Below are positions 26,859 through 35,362 of a stretch of DNA of 64,000 nt, in pieces (position 1 is the first letter of the stretch; the number at the start of each line of letters is the position of its first letter). A program made the position numbers and the translations under genes. The DNA is from Roseibium aquae. Its GTDB lineage: Bacteria; Pseudomonadota; Alphaproteobacteria; Rhizobiales; Stappiaceae. The DNA lies in assembly GCF_008711285.1 (NCBI RefSeq), contig NZ_VXDC01000007.1:62001-126000 (forward strand), in the 5' to 3' direction. Below the pieces are notes generated by a model that was not told the origin of the DNA, did no database searches, and was given only the letters and a program-made list of their open reading frames with translations.

Positions 26859-26907
26859 CAGTTGATGTCAGCACGAGGCCGACAGGGGCTGCAAGAAACA
26901 AACCGGG

Positions 26908-27255
26908 TCAGGCGGCGGCTTTGTGCGTGTCCGGTTGCGCGTCGCGCGGAATGCGGACCGGCTCGGCTGCCGGACGTCCTCCCGCTACGGCAGGGGTCAC
27001 CTTTGGGCTCTCCGGCAGCGGAGACACGCTGAATTTTTCCATTGCACAGTGCCTCAGCAGCGGAGCAGGATCCGAGAGGTAGCCGGCGTTCCGCGCCACC
27101 TGCACATCGCGCCGGGTCAGACCGATGTCGAGCAGTTGCCGGTCGGTGAGCTCATAAAGACGGCGTGTCTGGCGGCGATTGACGACCGCTGCCCAGGCCC
27201 GGGCAACAAAGCCTGGAACACTCGGGTGGAGCCGGGAAGTCCGATCGCACGTCAT
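26908..27255 (-). CDS. DUF1127 domain-containing small protein
   Basis: A 115-residue basic protein whose first half is a DUF1127 domain: 'WAAVVNRRQTRRLYELTDRQLLDIGLTRRDV' (about residues 22-52). The C-terminal 50 residues are Pro/Ala-rich and not conserved-looking. Some alphaproteobacterial DUF1127 proteins bind RNA and influence phosphate and carbon metabolism, but most are uncharacterised. I chose the ATG at 27255, with AGGAGA about 10 bases upstream; the frame opens at 27516. It is divergent from the first LysR gene, with a palindromic site between them. Confidence 0.8.
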   Translation of the reverse strand: MTCDRTSRLHPSVPGFVARAWAAVVNRRQTRRLYELTDRQLLDIGLTRRDVQVARNAGYLSDPAPLLRHCAMEKFSVSPLPESPKVTPAVAGGRPAAEPVRIPRDAQPDTHKAAA

Positions 27256-27365
27256 GGCATAGGTCTCCTGTTGTCCGGACCGGCATCCCCGGCCCGGCTT
27301 GCGCCGACACTGGCGGCGGAATGTGTTTGGAACGGTTCTCAAGGTGAGGGATGTGGGTTCATTAT

Positions 27366-27381
27366 ACAAACGAATGTTTGT
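27366..27381. promoter_or_regulatory. Perfect inverted repeat in DUF1127/LysR divergent promoter
   Basis: ACAAAC (27366-27371) and GTTTGT (27376-27381) around GAAT, set in AT-rich flanks. This resembles TetR-family operators of the ACAnACGnnTGTnTGT type more than the LysR T-N11-A box. It lies between the starts at 27255 and 27515 and could control either gene. No TetR gene is in the window. Confidence 0.5.
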
Positions 27382-27514
27382 TATGGAATTGATCGCTATC
27401 CGTGATAAATGTGCTGTCATCGGGCGCATCGGCTGACAACGTTGGACCGTGCCGCCTGTCGCGGATCGGGCCAGTCTGCTGGCGGAGATGGATCTCAAAC
27501 AGAACAGGACATGC

Positions 27515-28387
27515 ATGCTGGATTTGGATCAGCTTCGGACATTTGTGGCGATTGCTGAAAGTGGCAGCTTCACCAAGGCGGCCGGCGCCGTTCACAAGAC
27601 CCAGTCCGCCGTTTCGATGCAGATGCGGCGGCTCGAGGAACGGATTGGGCGGCAGATTTTCATGCGCGATGGCCGCAATTCCCGTCTGACGGAGCACGGG
27701 GAACGGCTTTTGCAATATGCCCGCCGGCTGGTCCAGCTGAACGATGAAACCCTCGCAGCCTTTGACGAAACCGAGCTGGAAGGCTTGGTGCGGTTGGGAA
27801 CGCCGGACGACTATGCGAACCGTTTCCTGCCGGAGATCCTGGCGCGGTTCTCCCGCTCCAACCCAAAGGCCGAGGTCAGCGTCGTGTGCGCCCCGACCCC
27901 CAACCTCGTTGAACTGATGGCGGAGGGAGAGCTGGATGTGTCGATCATCACCCATGTGCGAAAACGCGGGTGGAAGGATGTTGAGGTTGTTCGCCGGGAG
28001 CCGCTTTTGTGGGTCGCATCCACCCGGCACTGCGCCGAGTTGGAAGATCCCTTGCCCCTGGCGCTGGGCCGGCCGACCTGTGATTGGCGCAAGGCGGCCA
28101 CCGCCGCGCTGAATGAAACCGGCAAGAAAAGCCGCCTTCTTTACTCCAGTTGGAATTCAACCGCGGTTGGGGCCGCCGTGCTCGCCGGGCTGGCCGTTTC
28201 CGTTTTGCCCGAATCGGCGTTGCGGCCGGGCATGCGCGTTCTTCAGGAGGCGGACGGATTTCCACGCTTGCCCGATTGTGAAATCGGACTGATGCGCTCG
28301 TGGCGCCAGACCACGCGGGTGCGTGAGGCGCTGGTCGAACATATTGTTTCGTCGCTGGACAATCTGTCGGTCCCGCGGGAAGCCTGA
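27515..28387 (+). CDS. LysR family transcriptional regulator (first of tandem pair)
   Basis: A 290-residue regulator. The winged helix-turn-helix is 'FVAIAESGSFTKAAGAVHKTQSAVSMQMRRLEERIGRQIF' in two parts (about 10-50), followed by the effector-binding domain with 'VRLGTPDDYANRFLPEILARF' and 'VGAAVLAGLAVSVLPESALRPGM'. The ATG at 27515 gives the canonical 'MLDLDQLRTFVAIAE' start after AGGA. It is a close paralog of the next gene, with long identical runs in the DNA-binding helix. Target genes unknown; the nearby EamA transporter is on the other strand, beyond the second regulator. Confidence 0.9.
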   Translation: MLDLDQLRTFVAIAESGSFTKAAGAVHKTQSAVSMQMRRLEERIGRQIFMRDGRNSRLTEHGERLLQYARRLVQLNDETLAAFDETELEGLVRLGTPDDYANRFLPEILARFSRSNPKAEVSVVCAPTPNLVELMAEGELDVSIITHVRKRGWKDVEVVRREPLLWVASTRHCAELEDPLPLALGRPTCDWRKAATAALNETGKKSRLLYSSWNSTAVGAAVLAGLAVSVLPESALRPGMRVLQEADGFPRLPDCEIGLMRSWRQTTRVREALVEHIVSSLDNLSVPREA

Positions 28388-28534
28388 CAGCGTCAATCAG
28401 CTCGAGTATTGACTGGTCAGCTTGGTGATTTTCTGGATACTCATTTGAAAACTCGAATGCGTTCATGTATTCAAAAACAATCCATTGGAGTGTTTCATGT
28501 GAATGTCGAGCTATAATTGGCCGGATGGGACGTC

Positions 28535-29419
28535 ATGCGTCATGCCCTTGATATAGACCAGTTGAGAACGTTCCTTGCGATTGCCGAGCTTGGCAGCTTC
28601 ACCAAGGCGGGGGAGGCTGTTCACAAGACCCAGTCCGCGGTGTCGATGCAGATGCGCCGTTTGGAAGAGCGTGTCGGGATCCCGCTCTTTGCGAAGGACG
28701 GCCGGCAGTCCCGTTTGACGGAAGACGGCCAGCGGCTTGTCGAATTCGCCCGGCGGATGATCATTCTCAATGACGAGACCATATCGGCATTCAACGAACG
28801 CGATGAAATCCGGCACATCGAATTCGGGATGCCGGACGACTACGCCGACCGGTTGCTTCCGCAGGTGCTTGCGGCCTTTAACCGGCTAAATCCGTCCATC
28901 GAAGTGCAGGTCGAGTGCACGTCGAGCGCCACTTTGCGGGAACGTGTGCGGGCCGGTCAGATCGATGTTGCGGTCATCACCTCGTCGGAAGCGGGTGATC
29001 TGCACGGTGAGGTCATTCGCCGGGAGCCCCTGTACTGGGTCGGCTCAAGCCGCCATGCGGCCCATACGACGGATATCGTGCGGCTGGCCCTCGGATCGCA
29101 ATCCTGTTCCTGGCGGCGGATGGCCTTGGAGGCTCTCGACCGCGTCGGGCGGGCCTACAAGGTCGGCTATACAAGCGCGAGCGCCTCCGCTCTGGTTGGG
29201 GCCGTGCAGGCCGGTCTTGCGGTGACGGTGTTTCCGGAAAGCGCGATCCGGGAAGGAATGCGGATACTGGAGGAAAAAGACGGGTTTCCGCCGCTTCCCT
29301 TTTGCGACATCACGATCTTGCGGTCCGAACAGGCCAGACAGCCGATGCATGATGCCTTCTGCGGACATATCATCGCCGCGATCGGCAATGTTGGCGGTCA
29401 ATGGCAGGCGGCGGAGTAG
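28535..29419 (+). CDS. LysR family transcriptional regulator (second of tandem pair)
   Basis: A 294-residue LysR regulator, paralog of the preceding gene. The HTH reads 'SFTKAGEAVHKTQSAVSMQ', almost the same as its neighbour, and the effector domain keeps 'FGMPDDYADRLLPQVLAAF' and 'VGAVQAGLAVTVFPESAIREG'. I chose the ATG at 28535 after GGATGGGA; the frame opens at a TTG at 28517. It converges on the EamA transporter gene, a common arrangement, but regulation of that gene is only a guess. Confidence 0.9.
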   Translation: MRHALDIDQLRTFLAIAELGSFTKAGEAVHKTQSAVSMQMRRLEERVGIPLFAKDGRQSRLTEDGQRLVEFARRMIILNDETISAFNERDEIRHIEFGMPDDYADRLLPQVLAAFNRLNPSIEVQVECTSSATLRERVRAGQIDVAVITSSEAGDLHGEVIRREPLYWVGSSRHAAHTTDIVRLALGSQSCSWRRMALEALDRVGRAYKVGYTSASASALVGAVQAGLAVTVFPESAIREGMRILEEKDGFPPLPFCDITILRSEQARQPMHDAFCGHIIAAIGNVGGQWQAAE

Positions 29420-29468
29420 TATTTCAGACAGTCAAAGATCCTCAGCGCCATTTATGGGAGTTCCAGAC

Positions 29469-30383
29469 CTATCGGCGCAGCATCAACACATTGCCCGCGA
29501 TGACACACACCACGCCAAGCAAGGCGGAGGCCGACCACGTATAGCCTTCGAACAGGGTTGAAACGGTCAGGGCGACCAGCGGAAACAGTACGGTCGCATA
29601 TCCAGCACGCGCGGATCCGATCCGCCCGAGCAAAGTCAGATAAGCGCCGAACGCGACAACCGAGGCCACGATCGCCAGGTAGACAAGTGTCCCGATGTAT
29701 TCGGCAGTCATCTCGACGGCGAAGGAATGCCCCTTCATCAGCGAAAACAATCCCAGCAAGACCGCGCCATAGATCATTCCCCAAGTGGTCGCAGGCGTGA
29801 CGCCGACACCCGATGTCTGGGTGGAGGCGGAGACGATGTTACCAAGGCAAAAGGACAATGTGCCGGCAATGCACAGGGCCAGGCCGGTGGCGACCTCCAG
29901 GTCAAGCGTTGTGCCCATGATCTTTGGCCAGAAAATCAAGGCAATTCCGCCGAAGCCCAGCAGGCCGGCAATGAGAGTGAGCGGTTTGATCCGCTGGCCC
30001 AGAAACACAAAACCGAGAACCAGATTGAAAACAGATGCGGTGGAAAAAACCACCGCCAGCATGCCGGATGCCAGATAGGCGGCTCCATAGTAAAACAGCG
30101 TGAAATTGGTCGAGAAGATCAACGCGCCCAGGGCCGCGAACCGCAGATGGGTTTTCAACGGAAACGTCAGCCGGACACCGCGGATCAGGCTCCACACGAC
30201 CATGACCGCCGCGGCGAGGACGAACCTCCAGAACACGGAGATTTCAGGAGGAATGGGTCCTACCTGGCCCTTCATGGCGATCCAGCTGAAGCCCCAGGCA
30301 AACACGGTCGCGGCATAAAGGCCGAGGTCGTGGGTTTCAAGCCGCGTCGAGGAACGGCGGTCGAATGTGTCGGAAGGAGCCAT
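29469..30383 (-). CDS. EamA/DMT-family transporter
   Basis: A 304-residue inner-membrane protein of the drug/metabolite transporter superfamily, about ten transmembrane helices in two EamA repeats. The first repeat ends 'SGMLAVVFSTASVFNLVLGFVFL' and the second 'YATVLFPLVALTVSTLFEGYTW', each with the conserved helix-4/9 pattern. The N-terminal 18 residues are hydrophilic. Substrate unknown; many relatives export amino acids or metabolites. An inverted repeat TCATTCA-n5-TGAATGA at 30461-30479 lies in its promoter region. Confidence 0.87.
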   Translation of the reverse strand: MAPSDTFDRRSSTRLETHDLGLYAATVFAWGFSWIAMKGQVGPIPPEISVFWRFVLAAAVMVVWSLIRGVRLTFPLKTHLRFAALGALIFSTNFTLFYYGAAYLASGMLAVVFSTASVFNLVLGFVFLGQRIKPLTLIAGLLGFGGIALIFWPKIMGTTLDLEVATGLALCIAGTLSFCLGNIVSASTQTSGVGVTPATTWGMIYGAVLLGLFSLMKGHSFAVEMTAEYIGTLVYLAIVASVVAFGAYLTLLGRIGSARAGYATVLFPLVALTVSTLFEGYTWSASALLGVVCVIAGNVLMLRR

Positions 30384-30460
30384 GCTGGGAGCCTGTCAAT
30401 GATGAGAGGCCCAGACTGGCCTTTTTTGGGCATCACGACAAATTGTAGTTATTGATTTTT

Positions 30461-30479
30461 TCATTCATATTCTGAATGA
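30461..30479. promoter_or_regulatory. Inverted repeat upstream of EamA gene
   Basis: TCATTCA (30461-30467) and TGAATGA (30473-30479) separated by five bases in an AT-rich stretch, 78 bp upstream of the EamA start on the minus strand and 18 bp after the stop of the upstream gene. Candidate operator; the protein that binds is unknown. Confidence 0.4.
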
Positions 30480-30496
30480 GTTTTCCCGGAAGAAGC

Positions 30497-31129
30497 TTAT
30501 TCGGCCGCGCTTGCATGCCAAGCCGGAGTGTAGCCGGCATCCAGAACCTTGCAGATCGTGCGCGGGGTCAGAACATCCACCACGTCCGGGATGGTGTCCC
30601 GGTCAGGGCCGCAACTGTAACCGCCGGGCGTCCATTTCCACAATCGCCCGTCCTTTTTGCCATGGGGCTGACCGGCCCATCGCACCATCGCGCCATCGGG
30701 GAGATCGGAAAGGAGCGCTTTGAAGGTTCGCTTTGTTCGGCCGTCGAGCCGGTTCTGGTGAAGCAGCAGGTCCATCTCGTTGGCCGTTGGAGGAGAGCCC
30801 AGGCCGTGTGCCTGCGCAAAGGCTTTGGCGAACATCCCGGCACATGCCCGCCGGCACTCGAAGCAGGGGCGGTGGCCGGCCGCAAGAGCCGTCACCTCGT
30901 CGAGAAAGAACAACTCGGTGTAGCTGTCTCCCATCACCTCCCGGCGCCGGCCACCGAACCGCGTCACACAACAGATCCATCGCCGAGACACCCATCGGCG
31001 GGCCGAGAGCGTCTTGGTCGCGGGGTCATGCAGGCGTCCGCCGCGATTGCCCATGAACAATCCGCGTGCGGGATCCGAAATGATCTCTCCGGACGGTGTG
31101 ACCCGGTTCTGGAGGGGACACCCACCCAT
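30497..31129 (-). CDS. Conserved hypothetical protein with GHRPCxxC motif
   Basis: A 210-residue soluble protein I cannot assign to a named family. Its most striking feature is 'TALAAGHRPCFECRRACAGMF' in two steps (about residues 83-99), a CxxC that could bind zinc and recalls the 'GxRPCxxC' of Ada-type zinc domains; earlier 'RRWICCVTRFGGRRREVMG' and a Tyr/Phe-rich 'YTELFFLDEV' follow. The start at 31129 lies 29 bp downstream of the lldD stop on the same strand, so it is probably the third gene of the lldR-lldD operon, although no link to lactate is known. Confidence 0.65.
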   Translation of the reverse strand: MGGCPLQNRVTPSGEIISDPARGLFMGNRGGRLHDPATKTLSARRWVSRRWICCVTRFGGRRREVMGDSYTELFFLDEVTALAAGHRPCFECRRACAGMFAKAFAQAHGLGSPPTANEMDLLLHQNRLDGRTKRTFKALLSDLPDGAMVRWAGQPHGKKDGRLWKWTPGGYSCGPDRDTIPDVVDVLTPRTICKVLDAGYTPAWHASAAE

Positions 31130-31158
31130 CGTGCCTTCCCCTCCCGTGCGGTCCGGCC

Positions 31159-32322
31159 TCAGATGTTCCGCCGGGCGCCGGCCGTGTCAAGGATCAGATT
31201 GTGCCGCCCGACATTCGCGATGTTGGTTTCACCGCACAGCCCCATCGTCACGTCCAGTTCCTTGTGCAGGATCTCAAGGGTTCGCGTCACACCGGCCTTG
31301 CCCATCGCGCCCAGCCCGTAGATATAGGCGCGGCCGATAAAGGTGCTCCTGGCTCCCATGGCCACCGCCTTGAAGATGTCCTGACCGGAGCGGATCCCGC
31401 CGTCCACGTGGATCTCGACCCGGTCCCCGACGGCGTCCACGATATCGCCGAGAATGTCGAAGCTCGCCAGCGCGCCATCGAGCTGGCGGCCGCCATGGTT
31501 GGAGACCACGATGGCATCCGCGCCCAGATCGGCGGCGATCTTCGCATCTTCCACATCGTTGATCCCCTTCAGGATCAGTTTGCGGTCCCAATGCTTCTTG
31601 ACCCATTCGACGGACGACCAGTCCAAGGTGGGATCGAACTGGCTTGCGGTCCACTCGGCAAGCGACCCCATGTCGCCGACGCCCGAGACATGTCCGACGA
31701 TGTTGCCGAACTGACGGCGCTTGGTCTGCAGCATGTTCCAGCACCAGCGGGGTTTGAACGCGAGATCCAGCAGCACATGCGGCTTCGGTTTGGGGGGCGT
31801 GCTGAGGCCGTTCTTGATGTCCCGGTGCCGTTGACCCAGCACCTGAAGGTCGAGGGTCAAAACCAGGGCCGAGCACCCCGCGTCATGGGCGCGTTTCATC
31901 AAGGATTCGGAAAAGCCGCGGTCTCTCATGACATAAAGCTGAAACCAGAAAGGCTTTTTCGTGTATTCGGCGACGTCTTCGATCGAGCAAACGCTCATGG
32001 TCGTGAGCGTGTAGGGCACGCCGAACTCCTCGGCGGCCTGCGCCGCCAGAATTTCCCCGTCCGCATGCATCATGCCCGTCATGCCGACGGGGGCCAGCGC
32101 GACGGGCATGGAGACGCCTTCGCCGACCATTGTTGTCTTCACGCTGCGATTGTCGATATTGACCGCCACGCGTTGACGCAGTTTTTGCCGTTGAAAGGCG
32201 GCTTCGTTGTCGCGGTAGGTGCTTTGCGTCCATGATCCGGTATCCGCATATTCATAGAACATTTTCGGAATCCGGCGGCGGGCAAGCGCCTGCAGGTCGG
32301 CGACATCTGTGACTATCGGCAT
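31159..32322 (-). CDS. lldD: FMN-dependent L-lactate dehydrogenase / alpha-hydroxyacid oxidizing protein
   Basis: A 387-residue flavoprotein that oxidises L-2-hydroxyacids, probably L-lactate to pyruvate, feeding electrons to the quinone pool. The TIM-barrel FMN fold shows 'VALAPVGMTGMMHADGE', 'FQLYVMRDRGF', the catalytic-His motif 'SNHGGRQLDGA' (about residue 277) and the phosphate loop 'VDGGIRSGQDIFKAVAMGA'. The ATG at 32322 gives 'MPIVTDVADLQALARRRIPK', the canonical start; the frame extends to 32715 through the regulator gene in another frame. It follows a FadR/LldR regulator by 22 bp, an operon typical of lactate use. A glycolate oxidase locus lies 4 kb away. Confidence 0.92.
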   Translation of the reverse strand: MPIVTDVADLQALARRRIPKMFYEYADTGSWTQSTYRDNEAAFQRQKLRQRVAVNIDNRSVKTTMVGEGVSMPVALAPVGMTGMMHADGEILAAQAAEEFGVPYTLTTMSVCSIEDVAEYTKKPFWFQLYVMRDRGFSESLMKRAHDAGCSALVLTLDLQVLGQRHRDIKNGLSTPPKPKPHVLLDLAFKPRWCWNMLQTKRRQFGNIVGHVSGVGDMGSLAEWTASQFDPTLDWSSVEWVKKHWDRKLILKGINDVEDAKIAADLGADAIVVSNHGGRQLDGALASFDILGDIVDAVGDRVEIHVDGGIRSGQDIFKAVAMGARSTFIGRAYIYGLGAMGKAGVTRTLEILHKELDVTMGLCGETNIANVGRHNLILDTAGARRNI

Positions 32323-32344
32323 GGCGGTCCTCGGTGGTTGGTGC

Positions 32345-33139
32345 TCATTTCGTTGAGGCGGATGCGCGGCGGCGCTGGTTCTGGCGCAGATCCGCAACCG
32401 CTCGTCTGTCCTCCAGGCGGGCGACATCGGCCAATGCGGACGCGACGAAGTCGATATGCTCTTCCGATGCGCGTTTCGCTTCGGCTGGGCGGCCCTGGAC
32501 AATGTGGTCGGCGATCGACCGGTGCTGCTCCAAAACCCGTTCGCGCGCGAATGGGTGGGAATAAAGGCGTTTCCGATTGTAGAAAACGCCGTTTTCCAGA
32601 AGCCGGTAGCAGGATCGCAGGGCGTGCAGAAGGATGACGTTATGCGCGGCTTCCCCGACCGCATGGTGGAACTCCACATCGAGCTCCGCTTCCCGGTGGG
32701 GATCGTCCTGAGCATAGGCCTGGGTCATTGCCGCCGTGAGCGATGTCAGCGTTGAACGGTCGGCCTCGGTCGCCCGTTCGGCCGCGTGCGCCGCCGCTAT
32801 TCCCTCGATATCCCTGCGGAATTCCAGATAGTCGGCGGTGGCGGCGGGATGGCGTTCGATCAAGGCCACGATCGGATCGGAAAAGATCGGGCCGATGACG
32901 TCCGCCACATAGGTGCCGCCACCCTGCCGGCTCACGATGAGACCGCGCTGTTCCAGTGCCTTGAGGGCGTCCCGGACCACCGGACGCGACACATTCATTT
33001 GTTCCGATAGGTCGCGTTCGGCGGGCAACCGGTCGGCGGGGCGAAGGACGCCGTTCAGGATGTATTCCTCCACCTGGTGAATCACCGCATCTGCGGTCCG
33101 CGCATGGGAAATCGTTTTGAACACCGGGCCCACTTTCAT
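32345..33139 (-). CDS. FadR/GntR family transcriptional regulator, LldR-like
   Basis: A 264-residue regulator with N-terminal winged HTH ('GVLRPADRLPAERDLSEQMNVSRPVVRDALKALE', about 30-65) and an all-helical FCD ligand domain (about 105-235), including the metal-binding pattern of Asp and His residues, 'DVEFHHAVGEAAHN' and 'EQHRSIADHI'. This is the LldR/GlcC/PdhR group, which responds to lactate, glycolate or pyruvate. Being first in the operon with lldD 22 bp behind argues for an LldR role. An ATTG-n2-CAAT dyad at 33174-33183 lies 35 bp upstream and might be its operator. It is divergent from the DUF3422 gene. Confidence 0.88.
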   Translation of the reverse strand: MKVGPVFKTISHARTADAVIHQVEEYILNGVLRPADRLPAERDLSEQMNVSRPVVRDALKALEQRGLIVSRQGGGTYVADVIGPIFSDPIVALIERHPAATADYLEFRRDIEGIAAAHAAERATEADRSTLTSLTAAMTQAYAQDDPHREAELDVEFHHAVGEAAHNVILLHALRSCYRLLENGVFYNRKRLYSHPFARERVLEQHRSIADHIVQGRPAEAKRASEEHIDFVASALADVARLEDRRAVADLRQNQRRRASASTK

Positions 33140-33344
33140 TTTCGGTCGGTATCACTTTTCAAGAAGATCCAAAATTGGTCAATCTTTTTTTCCAATATTC
33201 GGGCGGATTGGGGGTGGGTGGTTTTCAAGGAATTGGGACCCGGTCCGGTTTGTCGCGGGCAAGGCCCTTGCGCTTCGCCCTTTCGATGGGCACGCTGATG
33301 AGACAGGCTTGCGCTCGGATCGGGCCGGCAAGAGGGGAGCGGTG

Positions 33345-34667
33345 ATGGAGCAGGTTGTACAGCAGGACACCACTTTGGGATTACCGAGCTTCAAGACCCA
33401 TCCCATGCGCGAAGCGGTGCTCGGTGAGGTTCATGCCCGTCCGTTCCGTCCCCTGACCGCACCCAGAATTCTTTTGCTTTATGCATTCACGACAAACTCG
33501 GAGGAGGCGGCGGAGGACTTCGACTGGTTCACCGAGTTCTGCGCCAGCCAGGGCGCGCCCGGCCCGCGTCCGTCGGCGCGCTATCACACGCTTGCCTTCG
33601 CCGGCGGGACGCTCAGTTGGGAGCGCCATGCGGAGTTCATAACGTACCTGTGGGACGGCCGGTCCGAAAGCGAGGAACCTTTTGGCCCCTTGCCCACGAA
33701 CCATCCGTTTGGAAAAGCCTTCCGGGCACCTGGTAAAATGCTGGTGGGATCCCGGCTGGAACTGCTGAGTTCGAACATCAAGGACGACTGGCGCCGGCAC
33801 TACGATCCGGCGAGCCTGACAGTCTTCAAGATCCAGCAGGGGGCCGCCTTGGCGGCGACGGACTTCCGGCCCGACGGCGACGGGATGACGCGCTATCTTG
33901 TGCTCAACGACAGCATGTCGCCGATCCAGTGCGGCGCCGCGGTTCAAAGACTGCTGGAAATCGAGACCTATCGTAGTCTGGCCTTGCTCGGCTTTTTCGA
34001 AGCCACAAGGTTGCAACCTGAAATGGGTGCCTATGAACGGGAACTGGCCGAGCTCACCGTGCGGATGCAGAACAATGAAGGTCTGGATGCCAACCGGGAA
34101 CTGCTGGATCAGCTTTCCCGCCTTGCCGCGTCATCCGAAGCTAGCGCGGCGGCGAGTTCCTTCCGGTTCGGTGCGAGCCGGGCGTACTACGAGATCGTGA
34201 ATGCGCGCCTGCGCAGTCTTGACGAGGGCTCCTTGTCCGGTGATCTGAGCATGTCCGCCTTCTTGGGCCGGCGGCTGGCGCCAGCCATGCGGACCTGTCA
34301 GGCGATCGAGGACAGGCAGGCGATGCTGTCCCGCAAGCTGGCCCGGGCCACCACATTGTTGAGGACCCGTGTGGACGTTGATCTGGAACAGCAGAACCGG
34401 TCCTTGCTGCAGTCGATGAACCGGCGGGCGCGCCTTCAGTTGCGCCTCCAGCAAACGGTTGAAGGTTTGTCGGTCGCCGCCGTCAGCTATTACGTCGTGG
34501 GCCTTTTCTCCTATCTGGCCAAGGCCGCCCAGGAGACCGGCTTGCCGGTTCCAAACCCCGGCATCACGACAGGTCTGGCTGTTCCTGTGGTTGTTGCCGG
34601 TATTTGGCTGACCGTTCGCAAGATCCGCAAACGGCACAAGGAAAGCGACGACGGGCCGGACATGTAG
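33345..34667 (+). CDS. DUF3422 family protein
   Basis: A 440-residue protein of the DUF3422 family, found mainly in Proteobacteria and of unknown function. The N-terminus 'HPMREAVLGEVHARPF' and 'FAGGTLSWERHAEFITYLW' are family hallmarks. A long helical region (about 220-380) precedes two C-terminal transmembrane segments ('VAAVSYYVVGLFSYLAKAA' and 'GLAVPVVVAGIWLTV'), suggesting an inner-membrane protein with a large cytoplasmic part. I chose the ATG at 33345 after AGAGGGGAGC; the frame opens at 33117 inside the lldR promoter. It ends at a bidirectional terminator shared with the cytochrome c gene. Confidence 0.88.
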   Translation: MEQVVQQDTTLGLPSFKTHPMREAVLGEVHARPFRPLTAPRILLLYAFTTNSEEAAEDFDWFTEFCASQGAPGPRPSARYHTLAFAGGTLSWERHAEFITYLWDGRSESEEPFGPLPTNHPFGKAFRAPGKMLVGSRLELLSSNIKDDWRRHYDPASLTVFKIQQGAALAATDFRPDGDGMTRYLVLNDSMSPIQCGAAVQRLLEIETYRSLALLGFFEATRLQPEMGAYERELAELTVRMQNNEGLDANRELLDQLSRLAASSEASAAASSFRFGASRAYYEIVNARLRSLDEGSLSGDLSMSAFLGRRLAPAMRTCQAIEDRQAMLSRKLARATTLLRTRVDVDLEQQNRSLLQSMNRRARLQLRLQQTVEGLSVAAVSYYVVGLFSYLAKAAQETGLPVPNPGITTGLAVPVVVAGIWLTVRKIRKRHKESDDGPDM

Positions 34668-34696
34668 AGCCCGCTACCGGCGGGGCCCTTCAACGA

Positions 34697-34722
34697 AAAA
34701 AGGCCGGAAAACCGGCCTTTTT
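34697..34722. terminator. Bidirectional terminator between DUF3422 and cytochrome c genes
   Basis: AAAAAGGCCGG (34697-34707) and CCGGCCTTTTT (34712-34722) form a perfect stem with T tracts on both strands, between two convergent genes. Confidence 0.92.
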
Positions 34723-34748
34723 GATCACGAATTGGTGTATGCCAACCG

Positions 34749-35153
34749 TTACTTGGTTGTGCCGTCTTCGTTGAAGGTCGCGAGATAGGCGACCACATCG
34801 GCGCGCTCTTTTTCATTCGGCAGTTTGAAAGCCATTTTCGAGCGGCCGCCAATGAAGGCCGAAGGATCGGCAAGATACTCGACAATCTCGGCTTCGTCCC
34901 AGGGGCCGGTCACACTGGCATGTTCAACGGCCGGCTTTGAGTACTTGTAGCCCTCAACGCTGGCCGCTTCCCGGCCAACGATCCCATTGAGCTGCGGTCC
35001 CACCTTGTTGCGGGCGCCTTCGCCAATGGCGTGGCAAGCTTGGCATTTCCGGAAAACGCTCTCGCCTGCGGCCGGATCACCGGCATCTTGGGCGTAGGCC
35101 TGAGCCGCCAGTCCGATAAAGGCTGCACTGGCAATTGTCAGCAGTCGCTGCAT
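34749..35153 (-). CDS. Periplasmic class I cytochrome c (c2-like)
   Basis: A 134-residue secreted cytochrome. A Sec signal peptide (residues 1 to about 22, 'RLLTIASAAFIGLAAQAYAQ') precedes one haem site 'CQACH', and 'KMAFKLPNEKERADVVAYL' provides the distal Met ligand (GGRSKM) near residue 108, as in cytochrome c2/c550. I chose the ATG at 35153 after GAGGGAGAATGGA; an in-frame ATG five codons upstream contains that ribosome site. It could accept electrons from the bc1 complex; its place beside lactate and glycolate genes may be coincidental. Confidence 0.9.
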   Translation of the reverse strand: MQRLLTIASAAFIGLAAQAYAQDAGDPAAGESVFRKCQACHAIGEGARNKVGPQLNGIVGREAASVEGYKYSKPAVEHASVTGPWDEAEIVEYLADPSAFIGGRSKMAFKLPNEKERADVVAYLATFNEDGTTK

Positions 35154-35362
35154 TCCATTCTCCCTCATTTTGAGCGTCCCAAGGGACACGTCTGTTCTAG
35201 ACAACAAGAAACAAAGCCGAGATACAAGGCATGGAAGTGGTGGAACGCGCAAAAAAAAGGCATCCCGGCCAACATGCCGCATACGCTGCTTTCTCCCTGC
35301 ATACCGCTTTTCGCGCTGTTGACCTGCTTACCTCCACCTAGGGCAGCTTCCCGCAGTGGCAA

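Noticed and set aside
33174..33183. ATTG-n2-CAAT dyad upstream of the LldR-like gene as an operator
   Set aside because: Too short to call on its own; noted in the regulator entry but not listed as a site.
35262..35273. CATCCCGGCCAA, similar to one arm of the BIME-like element at 59303
   Set aside because: Only a single arm is present, without a partner hairpin, so it is not a second copy.
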